Shown here one piece after another: positions 8,880-15,998 of a stretch of 64,000 nt of DNA. The notes below the pieces were generated by a model. It was not told the DNA's origin and made no database searches. It saw nothing but the letters and a program-made list of their open reading frames with translations. This DNA is from a virus. Numbering within the stretch: position 1 is the first letter of the stretch; every line of letters begins with the position of its first letter. The DNA lies in IMG/VR virus record IMGVR_UViG_3300032236_001457, positions 37,835 through 101,834 of that record; one strand, given 5' to 3'. The position numbers and the translations under genes are program-made.

Positions 8880-9124
8880 AAAACTCCAAAATGTTTAGAT
8901 ATGCGACTCATAGCCTGTTTCAATGCTCTGTTATGTGCCCGGTATAATCCTTCTATGGATTCATCATGAGGATCAGGTTCAATCAGGTCATCAACGCAGT
9001 TAATACATTCCTTTACTAATAATTCGGCAAACTTTTCCAAACTGAACTGACGAGTATGTAAACCAGTTTGCCCGGGTATATGTATCATTGCTTCTTCTGC
9101 CAATCTTTCAAATTGTTCGTTCAT
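8873..9124 (-). CDS. MNERI/HFGV-family small protein
   Basis: MNEQFERLAEEA at the N-terminus, KFAELLVKEC in the middle, KHFGVLC at the end: the full pattern of the repeated family. The GGAG of the HFGV codons is placed 4 bases before the methyltransferase ATG, acting as its ribosome-binding site. Confidence 0.75.
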   Translation of the reverse strand: MNEQFERLAEEAMIHIPGQTGLHTRQFSLEKFAELLVKECINCVDDLIEPDPHDESIEGLYRAHNRALKQAMSRISKHFGVLC

Positions 9125-9462
9125 CGGCAGACCTCTATAGTAGCATCGGGTTCATTCCAGCAGGCATTACGGTATTCATAAACAAACCGCCAAAGATTAT
9201 CGTAATTACCCCAACCATTCTCTGGATTATGTTGTTTGAAACGATCGGGCTCACTCAGTAGTATGTTCCAACCTTCGTCCAGCAATTCCGCAATATCTTT
9301 AGCATAAACCAATTCATGTTCATCGGGTCGCCATAACACATCGTATAGTGTTAGTCCATTAGACAATTTAACTTCGGAAGCCATCTTACACAAGTTATGA
9401 GTAATGTTGTTGTCATAGACTCTTACAGGTTTGGTCACATTTAAGGATACGGTTAAACTCAT
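9121..9462 (-). CDS. hypothetical phage protein (113 aa)
   Basis: Soluble, with NITHNLCKMA, LYDVLWRPDE and ENGWGNYDNLWRFVYEY segments. I recall related proteins in several phages, always unnamed. It overlaps the small Cys-containing gene upstream and the MNERI-type gene downstream by 4 bases. Confidence 0.7.
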   Translation of the reverse strand: MSLTVSLNVTKPVRVYDNNITHNLCKMASEVKLSNGLTLYDVLWRPDEHELVYAKDIAELLDEGWNILLSEPDRFKQHNPENGWGNYDNLWRFVYEYRNACWNEPDATIEVCR

Positions 9463-9566
9463 TCTTCAATTCCTACTGATTTACATTTGTGGAATGGCAT
9501 AATTCGACCAAGCCATCCAATCAGTTCACCGCAATTTTGGCAACAGTATGATGGGTATTTCTTCAT
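9459..9566 (-). CDS. tiny zinc-ribbon-like protein (35 aa)
   Basis: Translated directly: starts MKKYPSYCCQNCGEL and ends PFHKCKSVGIEE. CxxC plus HxC could bind one zinc ion. It occupies the gap between two genes with 4-base overlaps at both ends, which supports real translation. Confidence 0.55.
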   Translation of the reverse strand: MKKYPSYCCQNCGELIGWLGRIMPFHKCKSVGIEE

Positions 9567-9751
9567 TCTTCAACACCAAAATGTTCTTTGAGATAATCTA
9601 CATTGTCGCCGCGGTGAAACGCAACATCGATACATTCTCTCACCATCAACTCGGCGAACTTTTTACACTCGGGCATATCCCAATGACCAAATCCAAACAT
9701 ATCCGCTTTATATCCAGCCTGTTCGGCAAGTTGTTCAATTCGTTCGTTCAT
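9563..9751 (-). CDS. MNERI/HFGV-family small protein
   Basis: MNERIEQLAEQAG, KKFAELMVRECID, EHFGVEE. Closest in form to the copies starting at 10271 and 10599. The 3' end GGTGTTGAAGAATGA supplies the start of the next gene; here the usual GGAG has become GGTG. Confidence 0.8.
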   Translation of the reverse strand: MNERIEQLAEQAGYKADMFGFGHWDMPECKKFAELMVRECIDVAFHRGDNVDYLKEHFGVEE

Positions 9752-10059
9752 TCGTCAACTCCATACTTCTTGTTTAGTTTTTTAATCTCTGCTCGGAGAT
9801 TTCGTTTCTCATATTCAGCCCAACCAAGTTGCTCCTGCATATCCCGCATTTGTTGAGCAAAGTCACGATCAGCAGGTGAGAGTTCTTCTTCTGCTCGTAG
9901 AATAAACTTACCATTTTCCCAATCAAATCCATTCTGAGCACTTTTAACAGCGACCATAGGAATCGCACCAACTGTAGAGTAGGGCAGTTTAATGGCAATC
10001 ATTACTTCATTCTCATCGCGGACATGTTCCAGTATGCGTTTGAGTTCGCTAACTTTCAT
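9748..10059 (-). CDS. hypothetical phage protein with C-terminal coiled coil (103 aa)
   Basis: An N-terminal half of the type MKVSELKRILEHVRDENEVM, seen widely in phage proteins, then a long charged helix ending KKYGVDE. The C-terminal YGVDE copies the HFGVEE signature of the neighbouring family and carries the same GGAG-before-ATG arrangement. Confidence 0.7.
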   Translation of the reverse strand: MKVSELKRILEHVRDENEVMIAIKLPYSTVGAIPMVAVKSAQNGFDWENGKFILRAEEELSPADRDFAQQMRDMQEQLGWAEYEKRNLRAEIKKLNKKYGVDE

Positions 10060-10271
10060 TCTTCAACTCCAAAATGTTCTAGAATCTGTAGGCTACAATG
10101 TTGTCTGCTTCTAACATCATCACCGGGGCTGGGACGACTTTCACATATTAGAGCACATTCCCGCACAATCAACTCGGCGAACTTCTCAGCAAACTTTCCA
10201 TAAGTTGAAAACTGGTCGTTGACAATGACCATTCCAGCCTGTTCGGCAAGTTCTTTAATTCGTTCGTTCAT
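10056..10271 (-). CDS. MNERI/HFGV-family small protein
   Basis: MNERIKELAEQAG, EKFAELIVRECALI, LEHFGVEE: a textbook copy of the local family. The 3' end carries GGAG seven bases before the next ATG. Confidence 0.8.
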   Translation of the reverse strand: MNERIKELAEQAGMVIVNDQFSTYGKFAEKFAELIVRECALICESRPSPGDDVRSRQHCSLQILEHFGVEE

Positions 10272-10381
10272 GGTTTACCCCATATTGCTTCTAATACTGT
10301 ATTAAGAGATACATTCAATATCCTTGAGATTACTTCTATTTGGAATCCTTCTTTATACATCTCTCTGATTTCATCCTTCAT
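10268..10381 (-). CDS. tiny helix-turn-helix-like protein (37 aa)
   Basis: Translated directly: MKDEIREMYKEGFQIEVISR, then a second helix around NVSLNTVLEAIWGKP. The spacing looks like a resolvase-type helix-turn-helix (Y-x-E-G-x-x-x-x-x-I-x-x-x-L-x-V-S). Tight 4-base overlaps on both sides and a GGAG inside the upstream HFGVEE codons support expression. Could be a miniature DNA-binding regulator. Confidence 0.55.
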   Translation of the reverse strand: MKDEIREMYKEGFQIEVISRILNVSLNTVLEAIWGKP

Positions 10382-10599
10382 TCTTCAACTCCGAAATGTT
10401 CTAGTTTCTCGTTTAAGAGATTCCAACTGACGCTACCAACTATGAACATATCACGGCAAATCTCAATCTGTTCTTTCGCAATCAACTCGGCGAACTTTTC
10501 TAATTCATCGTAGCCTACAGTAGTGGCAGGTTTACTGCCAAACCAAAAACACTCTTCTGCTCTAGCCTGCTCTAAAAGTTGTTCAATTCGTTCGTTCAT
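10378..10599 (-). CDS. MNERI/HFGV-family small protein
   Basis: MNERIEQLLEQARAE, EKFAELIAKEQIEICRD, EHFGVEE. Same layout as its relatives; the final codons provide the ribosome-binding site of the tiny HTH gene. Confidence 0.8.
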   Translation of the reverse strand: MNERIEQLLEQARAEECFWFGSKPATTVGYDELEKFAELIAKEQIEICRDMFIVGSVSWNLLNEKLEHFGVEE

Positions 10600-10952
10600 T
10601 TCATATTCCTTCCAATTTCAGCCGCGGCCCTGACGATGGCACGGCGGGTGGCGGCGTAGGGGTCGGTGCCGTACATGATTTTTCCAGTGCCTATGTAGCC
10701 TCCGTCAAACCAGCCGACCACGTAGTCGTCGTAATGCTTTATGTCGATCTTCAACTTCACCGCCATCCTGAAGGCATCTCCATCGTCGGTCAGGGGTAGC
10801 CAAGCAAACGGTCGCCGGCTAGGCGTTGATGGGTCGCTGACATAAAGACAATTGTCCATCATGTCGTCCCAGCCAGAGATTCCATACCCCGCCGCCTTGG
10901 CAGCGTACTGGAGCAATTCATGGTCCAATTCTTGTATTCGTTCATTCATCAT
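10596..10952 (-). CDS. Phage ABA-sandwich-like protein with MNERI N-terminus
   Basis: The N-terminal MMNERIQELDHELLQYA is followed by a domain typical of the phage 'ABA sandwich' group: WLPLTDDGDAFRMAVKLKI and DPYAATRRAIVRAAAEIGR. The core coding DNA is clearly richer in G+C (runs such as gcacggcgggtggcggcgta) than the AT-rich genes around it, which suggests recent arrival from a GC-rich phage and fusion to a local leader. Function unknown. Confidence 0.75.
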   Translation of the reverse strand: MMNERIQELDHELLQYAAKAAGYGISGWDDMMDNCLYVSDPSTPSRRPFAWLPLTDDGDAFRMAVKLKIDIKHYDDYVVGWFDGGYIGTGKIMYGTDPYAATRRAIVRAAAEIGRNMK

Positions 10953-11215
10953 TTTCTTTCCCTAGTTTTTAACAACATCACTTGTTCTTCGGTGGCAAAT
11001 TCACTAATAAAGACACTGCTGTATTCTTTGCCTAACACTTTGTTTAGTAGGCCTGGCCCTAGTCCGATAAATTCATATCTATAGTTATCCAGTTCGACTA
11101 TCATGTTTTTAGTATCAACACGAAGATTTTGATTGGTAGTAAGGGTATCTTTACATTGATTAAATTTATGTTTGGCTTGTTCGTGCGTATCACAAACAAA
11201 TAGTGTGCTATTCAT
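10949..11215 (-). CDS. hypothetical phage protein (88 aa)
   Basis: Alternating strands and helices (STLFVCDTHEQAKHKF ... YRYEFIGLG), resembling small phage proteins with an N-terminal P-loop-less fold. No recognised motif. Overlaps both neighbours by 4 bases. Confidence 0.6.
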   Translation of the reverse strand: MNSTLFVCDTHEQAKHKFNQCKDTLTTNQNLRVDTKNMIVELDNYRYEFIGLGPGLLNKVLGKEYSSVFISEFATEEQVMLLKTRERK

Positions 11216-11427
11216 CCGTCAACTCCGAAATGTTCTTTAATCGCATCAATCATCTTCTCGCAAGCACGGTTATATCCAATAACAAAGTGTGTATCAGTTT
11301 TCGGTTCTCCTCTAACCTCTGAGGCAATGTCTAAAAATTCCCGAACAATTAACTGGGCGAACTTGAAATCATCATAGTGTGCTGAGCCATATACTTGTTC
11401 AGCAAGTTCTTTAATTCGTTCATTCAT
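11212..11427 (-). CDS. MNERI/HFGV-family small protein
   Basis: MNERIKELAEQVYG, FKFAQLIVREFLDIAS, KEHFGVDG. The internal ATG at 11427 is chosen because it matches all relatives and overlaps the upstream stop by 8 bases; the longer frame would read through the upstream gene's 3' end. Confidence 0.75.
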   Translation of the reverse strand: MNERIKELAEQVYGSAHYDDFKFAQLIVREFLDIASEVRGEPKTDTHFVIGYNRACEKMIDAIKEHFGVDG

Positions 11428-11650
11428 TGTTTGCCACACTATATCGTTCTGCCAGTCGGCGAATAGTGTCAATCCTTGGGCTTCCTAATGAATCATCATT
11501 GGTCAATTCGCTTAGAACATCGTAGACAATACACTTGTAGAATTTGGTCAGTTCTTCACGATTGAAAGTAAAAGATGCTGGAGGTTTGGGAAAGTCCCAT
11601 TCTTTTTGACCGGCACAATCAATAGCAAGTTGTTCAAATAGTTCGTTCAC
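11420..11650 (-). CDS. divergent MNERI-type small protein, first gene of an operon
   Basis: MNELFEQLAIDCAG at the N-terminus and an IRRLAERYSVANNE end; the middle is longer than in other copies and HFGV is lost. It starts about 33 bases after a near-consensus sigma-70 promoter, so it opens the minus-strand transcript that runs through the small-gene array. Confidence 0.65.
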   Translation of the reverse strand: MNELFEQLAIDCAGQKEWDFPKPPASFTFNREELTKFYKCIVYDVLSELTNDDSLGSPRIDTIRRLAERYSVANNE

Positions 11651-11682
11651 GATTCAATTCCGTTTTTACACTGTATGAATAC

Positions 11683-11711
11683 ATTATACAGACATTGCAG
11701 GGAATCGTCAA
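11683..11711 (-). promoter_or_regulatory. sigma-70-type promoter
   Basis: Minus strand TTGACG, 17-base spacer, TATAAT, ending 33 bases before the gene start at 11650. Such a near-consensus promoter should be read by unmodified host RNA polymerase. Confidence 0.8.
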
Positions 11712-11734
11712 TCCGTTGTGGTTATACAACAATT

Positions 11735-11980
11735 TTAGGACCACCTCAACATAAACCACATAAATTTCTTTTCATCAACAATGCGGTAGTCTTCAATACT
11801 GTGGAGTTTGTGATTCAAATCAAGTTCTATGCCGTATTCAACTAGTATACGATGTATTTGAGCGTCAAGTCTTGCATTGCCCGTGACAAGTCGTGCTTCT
11901 GGTGTAAGAGTGACTGGAACATGACGCCCAAATTCACTGTATTCTCGACTTAATATTGTTTGTAATTCGCAAGGCTTCAT
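11735..11980 (-). CDS. LRWS-family small protein (last of four tandem copies)
   Basis: 81 residues from the ATG at 11980. It ends FMWFMLRWS, the signature of four neighbouring genes; the rest is divergent (RIVDEKKF precedes the ending). As the terminal copy it alone ends in TAA rather than in the TGA that overlaps a following start. Function unknown. Confidence 0.7.
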   Translation of the reverse strand: MKPCELQTILSREYSEFGRHVPVTLTPEARLVTGNARLDAQIHRILVEYGIELDLNHKLHSIEDYRIVDEKKFMWFMLRWS

Positions 11981-12183
11981 GACCACCTCAATATGAACCA
12001 AGCATAATCACGATCATTGTCAAAATGAAACAGCATCTCTTGAGCCATAATACGAAATCCCCATCTAAACTGGTCGCCTACACTGTATAGGTCAGGAGCC
12101 ATTTGTCCAAATTGTTGATCGCACCAATCCAGCATTTTACTCACTACATACGGATTCATACACTGAAATTTAGCTTCAATCAC
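11977..12183 (-). CDS. LRWS-family small protein
   Basis: GTG start at 12183 overlaps the previous TGA (GTGA). Ends DRDYAWFILRWS. The terminal codons give GAGGTGG five bases before the next ATG. Confidence 0.65.
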   Translation of the reverse strand: MIEAKFQCMNPYVVSKMLDWCDQQFGQMAPDLYSVGDQFRWGFRIMAQEMLFHFDNDRDYAWFILRWS

Positions 12184-12362
12184 GACCACCTCAAAGAAAA
12201 CATTAACGCATCTTTTTCGTCGCTAAAATGATAATCAACCTTAGTATGATCATATGTATTGTATCCATCCATGTGCATATCGTTAGTAATATAACTTGAA
12301 CAATATTTTTTAGCCCAATGCAATGGTTCCCAAAATGGATCGTAAGGTATGGTAACTGTCAT
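12180..12362 (-). CDS. LRWS-family small protein
   Basis: 60 residues starting MTVTIPYDPFWEPLHWAKKY; ends SDEKDALMFSLRWS. The ATG overlaps the upstream stop as ATGA. Internal WAKKY and YHFSDEKDA segments match the other copies in position, suggesting tandem duplication followed by divergence. Confidence 0.7.
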   Translation of the reverse strand: MTVTIPYDPFWEPLHWAKKYCSSYITNDMHMDGYNTYDHTKVDYHFSDEKDALMFSLRWS

Positions 12363-12577
12363 GACCACCTCAATATAAACCACGCACAGTCAGGTTCATT
12401 GCGAAATTTGAAAACACCCTCGCCATCATAATGCCAGCTAGAGTCCAGGGTGTAACCAAACTGTTTCTCGCACCATTCTATACAGGGTGTCCAACCTTCA
12501 TACATTTCTCCTCTTGGAGGAACCGTTGTAATCGGTGCCGGCACACTGGCCACATACCATCCATCGTAGGTCTGCAT
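12359..12577 (-). CDS. LRWS-family small protein (first of four)
   Basis: 72 residues: MQTYDGWYVASVPAPITTVP then CIEWCEKQFGYTLDSSWHYDG and the ending CAWFILRWS. The W-CEKQFG segment recurs as WCDQQFG in the copy at 11977. First member of the tandem set. Confidence 0.7.
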   Translation of the reverse strand: MQTYDGWYVASVPAPITTVPPRGEMYEGWTPCIEWCEKQFGYTLDSSWHYDGEGVFKFRNEPDCAWFILRWS

Positions 12578-12578
12578 T

Positions 12579-12683
12579 TTAACAAAGACCGAATGTAGAG
12601 TGGGTGATTAAGTAATGGGCACTGATGATCATCACAATGATGCCAAACAGTTGGATGATTCGATCCATGTGATTATTTTTCAT
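12579..12683 (-). CDS. tiny membrane peptide (34 aa)
   Basis: Translated directly: MKNNHMDRIIQLFGIIVMII then SAHYLITHSTFGLC. One hydrophobic helix. The second Met (12668) is an alternative start. It fills the gap between two family genes. Expression is likely from position but unproven. Confidence 0.45.
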   Translation of the reverse strand: MKNNHMDRIIQLFGIIVMIISAHYLITHSTFGLC

Positions 12684-12882
12684 TACTGGGCAATCCAAAA
12701 TGTTGTCGAATTTCTCTTGCGGTGCCTCCGCCGGTCATTTTGCTTTCGGCAATTTTGACACATTCAATAGCAATCGACTCAGCGAATTCTCGCATCTGCT
12801 CAAAAGTGTATCCGTGGAGATCGCCTCGTTCTGGATCATACCCTAGCCATTCTTGAGCGGGTAGTTTAATTCTTTCGTTCAC
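12673..12882 (-). CDS. MNERI/HFGV-family small protein
   Basis: GTG start. MNERIKLPAQEWLGY, MREFAESIAIECVKIAES, RQHFGLPSNEK. The C-terminus is extended by SNEK, and HFGV has become HFGL. Confidence 0.7.
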   Translation of the reverse strand: MNERIKLPAQEWLGYDPERGDLHGYTFEQMREFAESIAIECVKIAESKMTGGGTAREIRQHFGLPSNEK

Positions 12883-12969
12883 TCAATACCCCCAAGATAG
12901 TATACCACCACACCCGCTCCAATAGTAATTGTCGCAACCAATTAATTGAATAGGATAAAATTCAATCAC
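12883..12969 (-). CDS. possible tiny Cys/Gly-rich peptide (28 aa)
   Basis: GTG start overlapping the upstream stop (GTGATTGA); peptide IEFYPIQLIGCDNYYWSG then CGGILSWGY. The stop abuts the next GTG start exactly. Only the tight packing supports it. Confidence 0.35.
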   Translation of the reverse strand: MIEFYPIQLIGCDNYYWSGCGGILSWGY

Positions 12970-13168
12970 CTTTACCAACCCACATATGAGCTACTTCTTC
13001 AAAGTCAAAGATTTCTCCTGCTTGTCGATAACGATCTTCACATGGTCCGCAGACAGTTTGATACACGATGGCTCGCTCGCCATAACGATCTGTGCCTTTG
13101 GTCATAATATGATAAGCGTGTGGAAAGTCAAATACCTCATGACCGCAACTCAGTATAATTCTGCTCAT
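12962..13168 (-). CDS. small putative zinc-binding protein (68 aa)
   Basis: SCGHEVFDFPHAYH near the N-terminus and TVCGPCEDRYRQAG later: Cys-x-His plus CxxC could form a zinc-finger. Abuts its upstream neighbour without a gap. Confidence 0.65.
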   Translation of the reverse strand: MSRIILSCGHEVFDFPHAYHIMTKGTDRYGERAIVYQTVCGPCEDRYRQAGEIFDFEEVAHMWVGKGD

Positions 13169-13302
13169 TACCGATCCTTGGTATCCTTTGTTTCTTCAAC
13201 TTGCGTTTCAAACCTAGGTTCGATATATCGATCCCAAACCTTTTGGCCACTGTTCCAACCAAATACTGAGAAAAACCCAAATAGTATAGCACCCCAGATC
13301 AT
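13168..13302 (-). CDS. small single-pass membrane protein (44 aa)
   Basis: Starts at the ATG overlapping the previous stop (ATGA). MIWGAILFGFFSVFGWNSG is a membrane helix; a charged tail follows (EPRFETQVEETKDTKDR). No family known. Confidence 0.6.
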   Translation of the reverse strand: MIWGAILFGFFSVFGWNSGQKVWDRYIEPRFETQVEETKDTKDR

Positions 13303-13508
13303 AGTGGTCTCGTATAAAAGTCTTTGATTTCCTGTGCCACTTGGCGGCCATTGCCATCTGACAGTAGTGCAATTCCTATGCAATCTTCAATGATCAACCG
13401 AGCAAAGCGTGTTAATTCTTTTTCGTAAGCCATTATTGGTTTACCGTGTTCAAATCCAGCAGATGCGAATCCTGATTCAAACGCTAGTTCTTTAATTCTT
13501 TCGTGCAT
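13299..13508 (-). CDS. MNERI-family small protein, variant C-terminus
   Basis: MHERIKELAFESGFA and RFARLIIEDCIGIALL keep the family pattern, but the end is DFYTRPL rather than HFGV. It overlaps the upstream gene by 25 bases, more than is usual here. Confidence 0.65.
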   Translation of the reverse strand: MHERIKELAFESGFASAGFEHGKPIMAYEKELTRFARLIIEDCIGIALLSDGNGRQVAQEIKDFYTRPL

Positions 13509-13840
13509 GATTCCTCTCCTTTAAGAATACTCATTATTTGACGATTGCGTTCATCTTGTTCTTTACGCTCACGAGTCTTGTCGTGTTTAACGCCAAACAC
13601 CATACGATCGTATTGTCGAGCCCATTGAATACCCCTAAGCCATAGTTCGAGTTGGTCAATGGTGCCTAAAAATAATTCAGCATCGCGACTGTATACAGGG
13701 AGACTATTTTGATCTTTTGGTTTAAGGGCAAGAACATCTTGTCCGTAACTACCAAATTTACTGTGACAGAACATGAGACCCAATTCATCACATTCTCGCT
13801 CAAGACGACGAATTTTAAGAACTGCTTCGTATCCGCTCAT
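13484..13840 (-). CDS. hypothetical phage protein (118 aa)
   Basis: Two long helices flank a short strand region: KIRRLERECDELGL, FLGTIDQLELWLRGIQWARQYD, then a basic/acidic tail. Similar 'WLRG...WARQYD' proteins are common in T4-like phages; function unknown. Confidence 0.7.
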   Translation of the reverse strand: MSGYEAVLKIRRLERECDELGLMFCHSKFGSYGQDVLALKPKDQNSLPVYSRDAELFLGTIDQLELWLRGIQWARQYDRMVFGVKHDKTRERKEQDERNRQIMSILKGEESCTKELKN

Positions 13841-14256
13841 TTTACAACCTTAGCAATTTGTTTATAACCTGCCCAACTGGGGTGAATACCATCACTTTCT
13901 GCACGGGCAATTGGGATTACCGTATCACCGTGTAGTGCAGCAATTACCTTAATTATACGCTGAACCTCTTCAACGGGCAAGCCTCCCTTAGGATTGTTGC
14001 CCTTTGGCAACACCCAGAACACACGACTGGCCTGAACCTTTTCCCGCAACCGTTCTAATTCTGCTTGAGTTTGAATACCTTTATGATCATTGCTGCCCAA
14101 ACTGATAATCACAGTGCCGGCAGTGAGGTCGTATTTGAGATAATCTCGATTCCATTGTGCTGTATTCCAGCCGGTCTTGCTGAGGGATTCACAGGGAGCC
14201 ACATGATGGTATAGGCCTACAGCAATGCTATCGCCTAACAATAAACATTCAAACAT
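13837..14256 (-). CDS. SGNH/GDSL-type hydrolase
   Basis: Compact 139-residue SGNH fold. Block I LLLGDSIAVG holds the nucleophile Ser, block III IISLGSNDHKG holds the oxyanion Asn, and block V ESDGIHPSWAGY holds the catalytic Asp and His. Such enzymes remove acetyl or acyl groups from sugars or lipids. No signal peptide, so it probably acts in the cytoplasm or as a virion part. Confidence 0.85.
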   Translation of the reverse strand: MFECLLLGDSIAVGLYHHVAPCESLSKTGWNTAQWNRDYLKYDLTAGTVIISLGSNDHKGIQTQAELERLREKVQASRVFWVLPKGNNPKGGLPVEEVQRIIKVIAALHGDTVIPIARAESDGIHPSWAGYKQIAKVVK

Positions 14257-14263
14257 TTTATTT

Positions 14264-14860
14264 CTATACTACTGGATCAGTTATGACTAGGGAATCGCCG
14301 CGTTTCATAATATTACTTAGATTCAAATCATCGTCGCCGTTGTAACTACTTAGATCTAGAATGGTTTCAAAAGCGGCCAAAAGATCAGGCCAATGTTCTT
14401 TTAAAAAGTCCTCATTCTCTGGCCAAAATATTTCTTCCCAACTCCTGCTGTTTAATTCAGGATCTATATATTTGGCAAAAACAGGATCTGTTTTTGAGTT
14501 AAATGGCGTTAATCTTTCCATTCTAACTGCATAGGCTGTGGGACTTATACGCCACATCTTACCATATACTCTAGGCAAAAATGGATTTTTTTGATTGGCC
14601 ACAACATACTTGAGCCAATCTACACCCCCGGTGTGTTCAGTAAATACTTTAAGAACATACTCATATTTTGGATTAGAGTATACTAGAGAGAACATACCAC
14701 TACCCAACAGCGTCCAACCAAGTTTTTCTAAATGAGTTGATAAATTCTCTTGTTCCTTTTTTCCATAGAATTTATCATTTAATCCAGGATCGCTGCCAAG
14801 TTGTTGTGCAGCCTGAAAAGCAGGATGTTGTTTATAGCCAGTTAGTTCATTTATTCTCAT
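14264..14860 (-). CDS. protein-kinase-fold phage protein
   Basis: Residues about 50-72, LLGSGMFSLVYSNPKYEYVL, look like a kinase glycine loop followed by the ATP-binding Lys of LKVF. The C-terminal GDDDLNLSNIMKRGDSLVIT matches the D-x-x-x-x-N catalytic loop, and TDPV stands where DFG is expected. At 198 residues it is minimal, lacking much of the C-lobe. A small phage kinase or pseudokinase is inferred. AATAAATA sits just before its start, too close to be an ordinary promoter for it. Confidence 0.7.
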   Translation of the reverse strand: MRINELTGYKQHPAFQAAQQLGSDPGLNDKFYGKKEQENLSTHLEKLGWTLLGSGMFSLVYSNPKYEYVLKVFTEHTGGVDWLKYVVANQKNPFLPRVYGKMWRISPTAYAVRMERLTPFNSKTDPVFAKYIDPELNSRSWEEIFWPENEDFLKEHWPDLLAAFETILDLSSYNGDDDLNLSNIMKRGDSLVITDPVV

Positions 14861-14883
14861 GTAATTATTTATTTCGATAAGAT

Positions 14884-15525
14884 CTATTGTTCCATTAGAT
14901 CATTGACAAAATTCAATAATAACTCATGATGCCGAAACTCATGCCAATGTTCTTTCATGTAAGGTTGGCGATACCATGATAGCGATGATTCCGGATGACA
15001 CCCAATTAGACCAATACGGTTTTGAATGATTGCCATTGGATCACCGTTGGCATAGGTGGCAATGGTTTTTTGTTTATGTGGTTTACTGACAAAAGCACAC
15101 CCATCGTAGAAATACATGGTCTCTGGATTGCCATTCCAGGTCACTTCGGCTACAGTAGCATAACTGCGTTTGATTTCGGTGTTGGGTCGTTTGATATACT
15201 GAACTGCTTTAACGCCATCTAATAGATCAAAGTAGTAATGACCTGCCCAGTATGCTCCCATACAGATACCGAGGTATCTGCCACCTCCTGCGAGATATTC
15301 TTTAACTGTATCAACACGATCTTCGAGCAGTTCTTCAAATGATCCACTATTGCCTATACCGCCCGGGAAGGCAATAATGTCGGCTTTTTTAAGAGTTTTT
15401 TTATTAAGGTCGTGGCGAGTAAAAATACGAATATCATAGACTTCAGACAGCGCCTCATACATACCAGCACAGCAGATAACTGAGCATTCTGGATCGTTGA
15501 GGAATATTGCTATCTTAGGTTTCAT
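14884..15525 (-). CDS. class I amidotransferase-like protein (BPL_N type)
   Basis: 213 residues with the nucleophile elbow GGGRYLGICMGAYWAG (Cys near residue 88), and C-terminal His-Pro-Glu in GLIGCHPESS. FPGGIGNSGS is the loop typical of the biotin-protein-ligase N-terminal-like (BPL_N) family. These are stand-alone amidotransferase-like folds of unclear substrate. Confidence 0.75.
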   Translation of the reverse strand: MKPKIAIFLNDPECSVICCAGMYEALSEVYDIRIFTRHDLNKKTLKKADIIAFPGGIGNSGSFEELLEDRVDTVKEYLAGGGRYLGICMGAYWAGHYYFDLLDGVKAVQYIKRPNTEIKRSYATVAEVTWNGNPETMYFYDGCAFVSKPHKQKTIATYANGDPMAIIQNRIGLIGCHPESSLSWYRQPYMKEHWHEFRHHELLLNFVNDLMEQ

Positions 15526-15730
15526 TCTTGTTTTTTAGTCTATTAATTTCTAATTTAAGTCTTTCGCAATCATGTTTATAGCTTTCGCTAAGATTACGAT
15601 ATAGTTCTAAATCTTTTCTAACCTGTTGATCAACTTCATAAAATGTTTTATTGTATTGATCAGCAAGTCGTTGGGTTCTCATGGTAACTCCAACTAAGAT
15701 ACCTGCTATAAAAAATATAAGTTCTAACAT
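15515..15730 (-). CDS. small membrane-anchored coiled-coil protein (71 aa)
   Basis: MLELIFFIAGILVGVTM is a membrane anchor; the remainder is a charged coiled coil (YRNLSESYKHDCERLKLEIN). The layout is that of an inner-membrane spanin subunit, but no matching outer subunit adjoins it, so this is only a possibility. Confidence 0.6.
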   Translation of the reverse strand: MLELIFFIAGILVGVTMRTQRLADQYNKTFYEVDQQVRKDLELYRNLSESYKHDCERLKLEINRLKNKNET

Positions 15731-15972
15731 TCTTTATCTTGATCGTATTGTTTAACCCATCTATACAGCGGTTCCATTTCTTTTTGGAAAACACGTGGAG
15801 CCAAGTTAGCGGTCTCCTGCATTTCCCATTCGGAAGGAAAATGTCTAAGACAGCGTCTTGCCTCTAATCTTAGGACCGCCGGCACTCTTGGCGTTTGCTT
15901 TGGATCCATCAATTTAGTTAGCAAATGACGGGCCATTGTGATGGAAAGGTATCGTTCATCTGGTAATGTCAT
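15724..15972 (-). CDS. BPSL0761-type small protein
   Basis: From the internal ATG at 15972 it reads MTLPDERYLSITMARHLLTK and then DPKQTPRVPAVLRLEARRCL, HFPSEWEM. This is the pattern of a small family (BPSL0761-like) known mainly from betaproteobacteria and relatives; function unknown. It hints at the host lineage. Confidence 0.75.
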   Translation of the reverse strand: MTLPDERYLSITMARHLLTKLMDPKQTPRVPAVLRLEARRCLRHFPSEWEMQETANLAPRVFQKEMEPLYRWVKQYDQDKEC

Positions 15973-15998
15973 GATCTGTCTCTTTCTATTTAAACTGG

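Noticed and set aside
15515-15730. Inner-membrane spanin
   Set aside because: Right topology, but no overlapping outer lipoprotein gene; kept as a membrane coiled-coil protein only.
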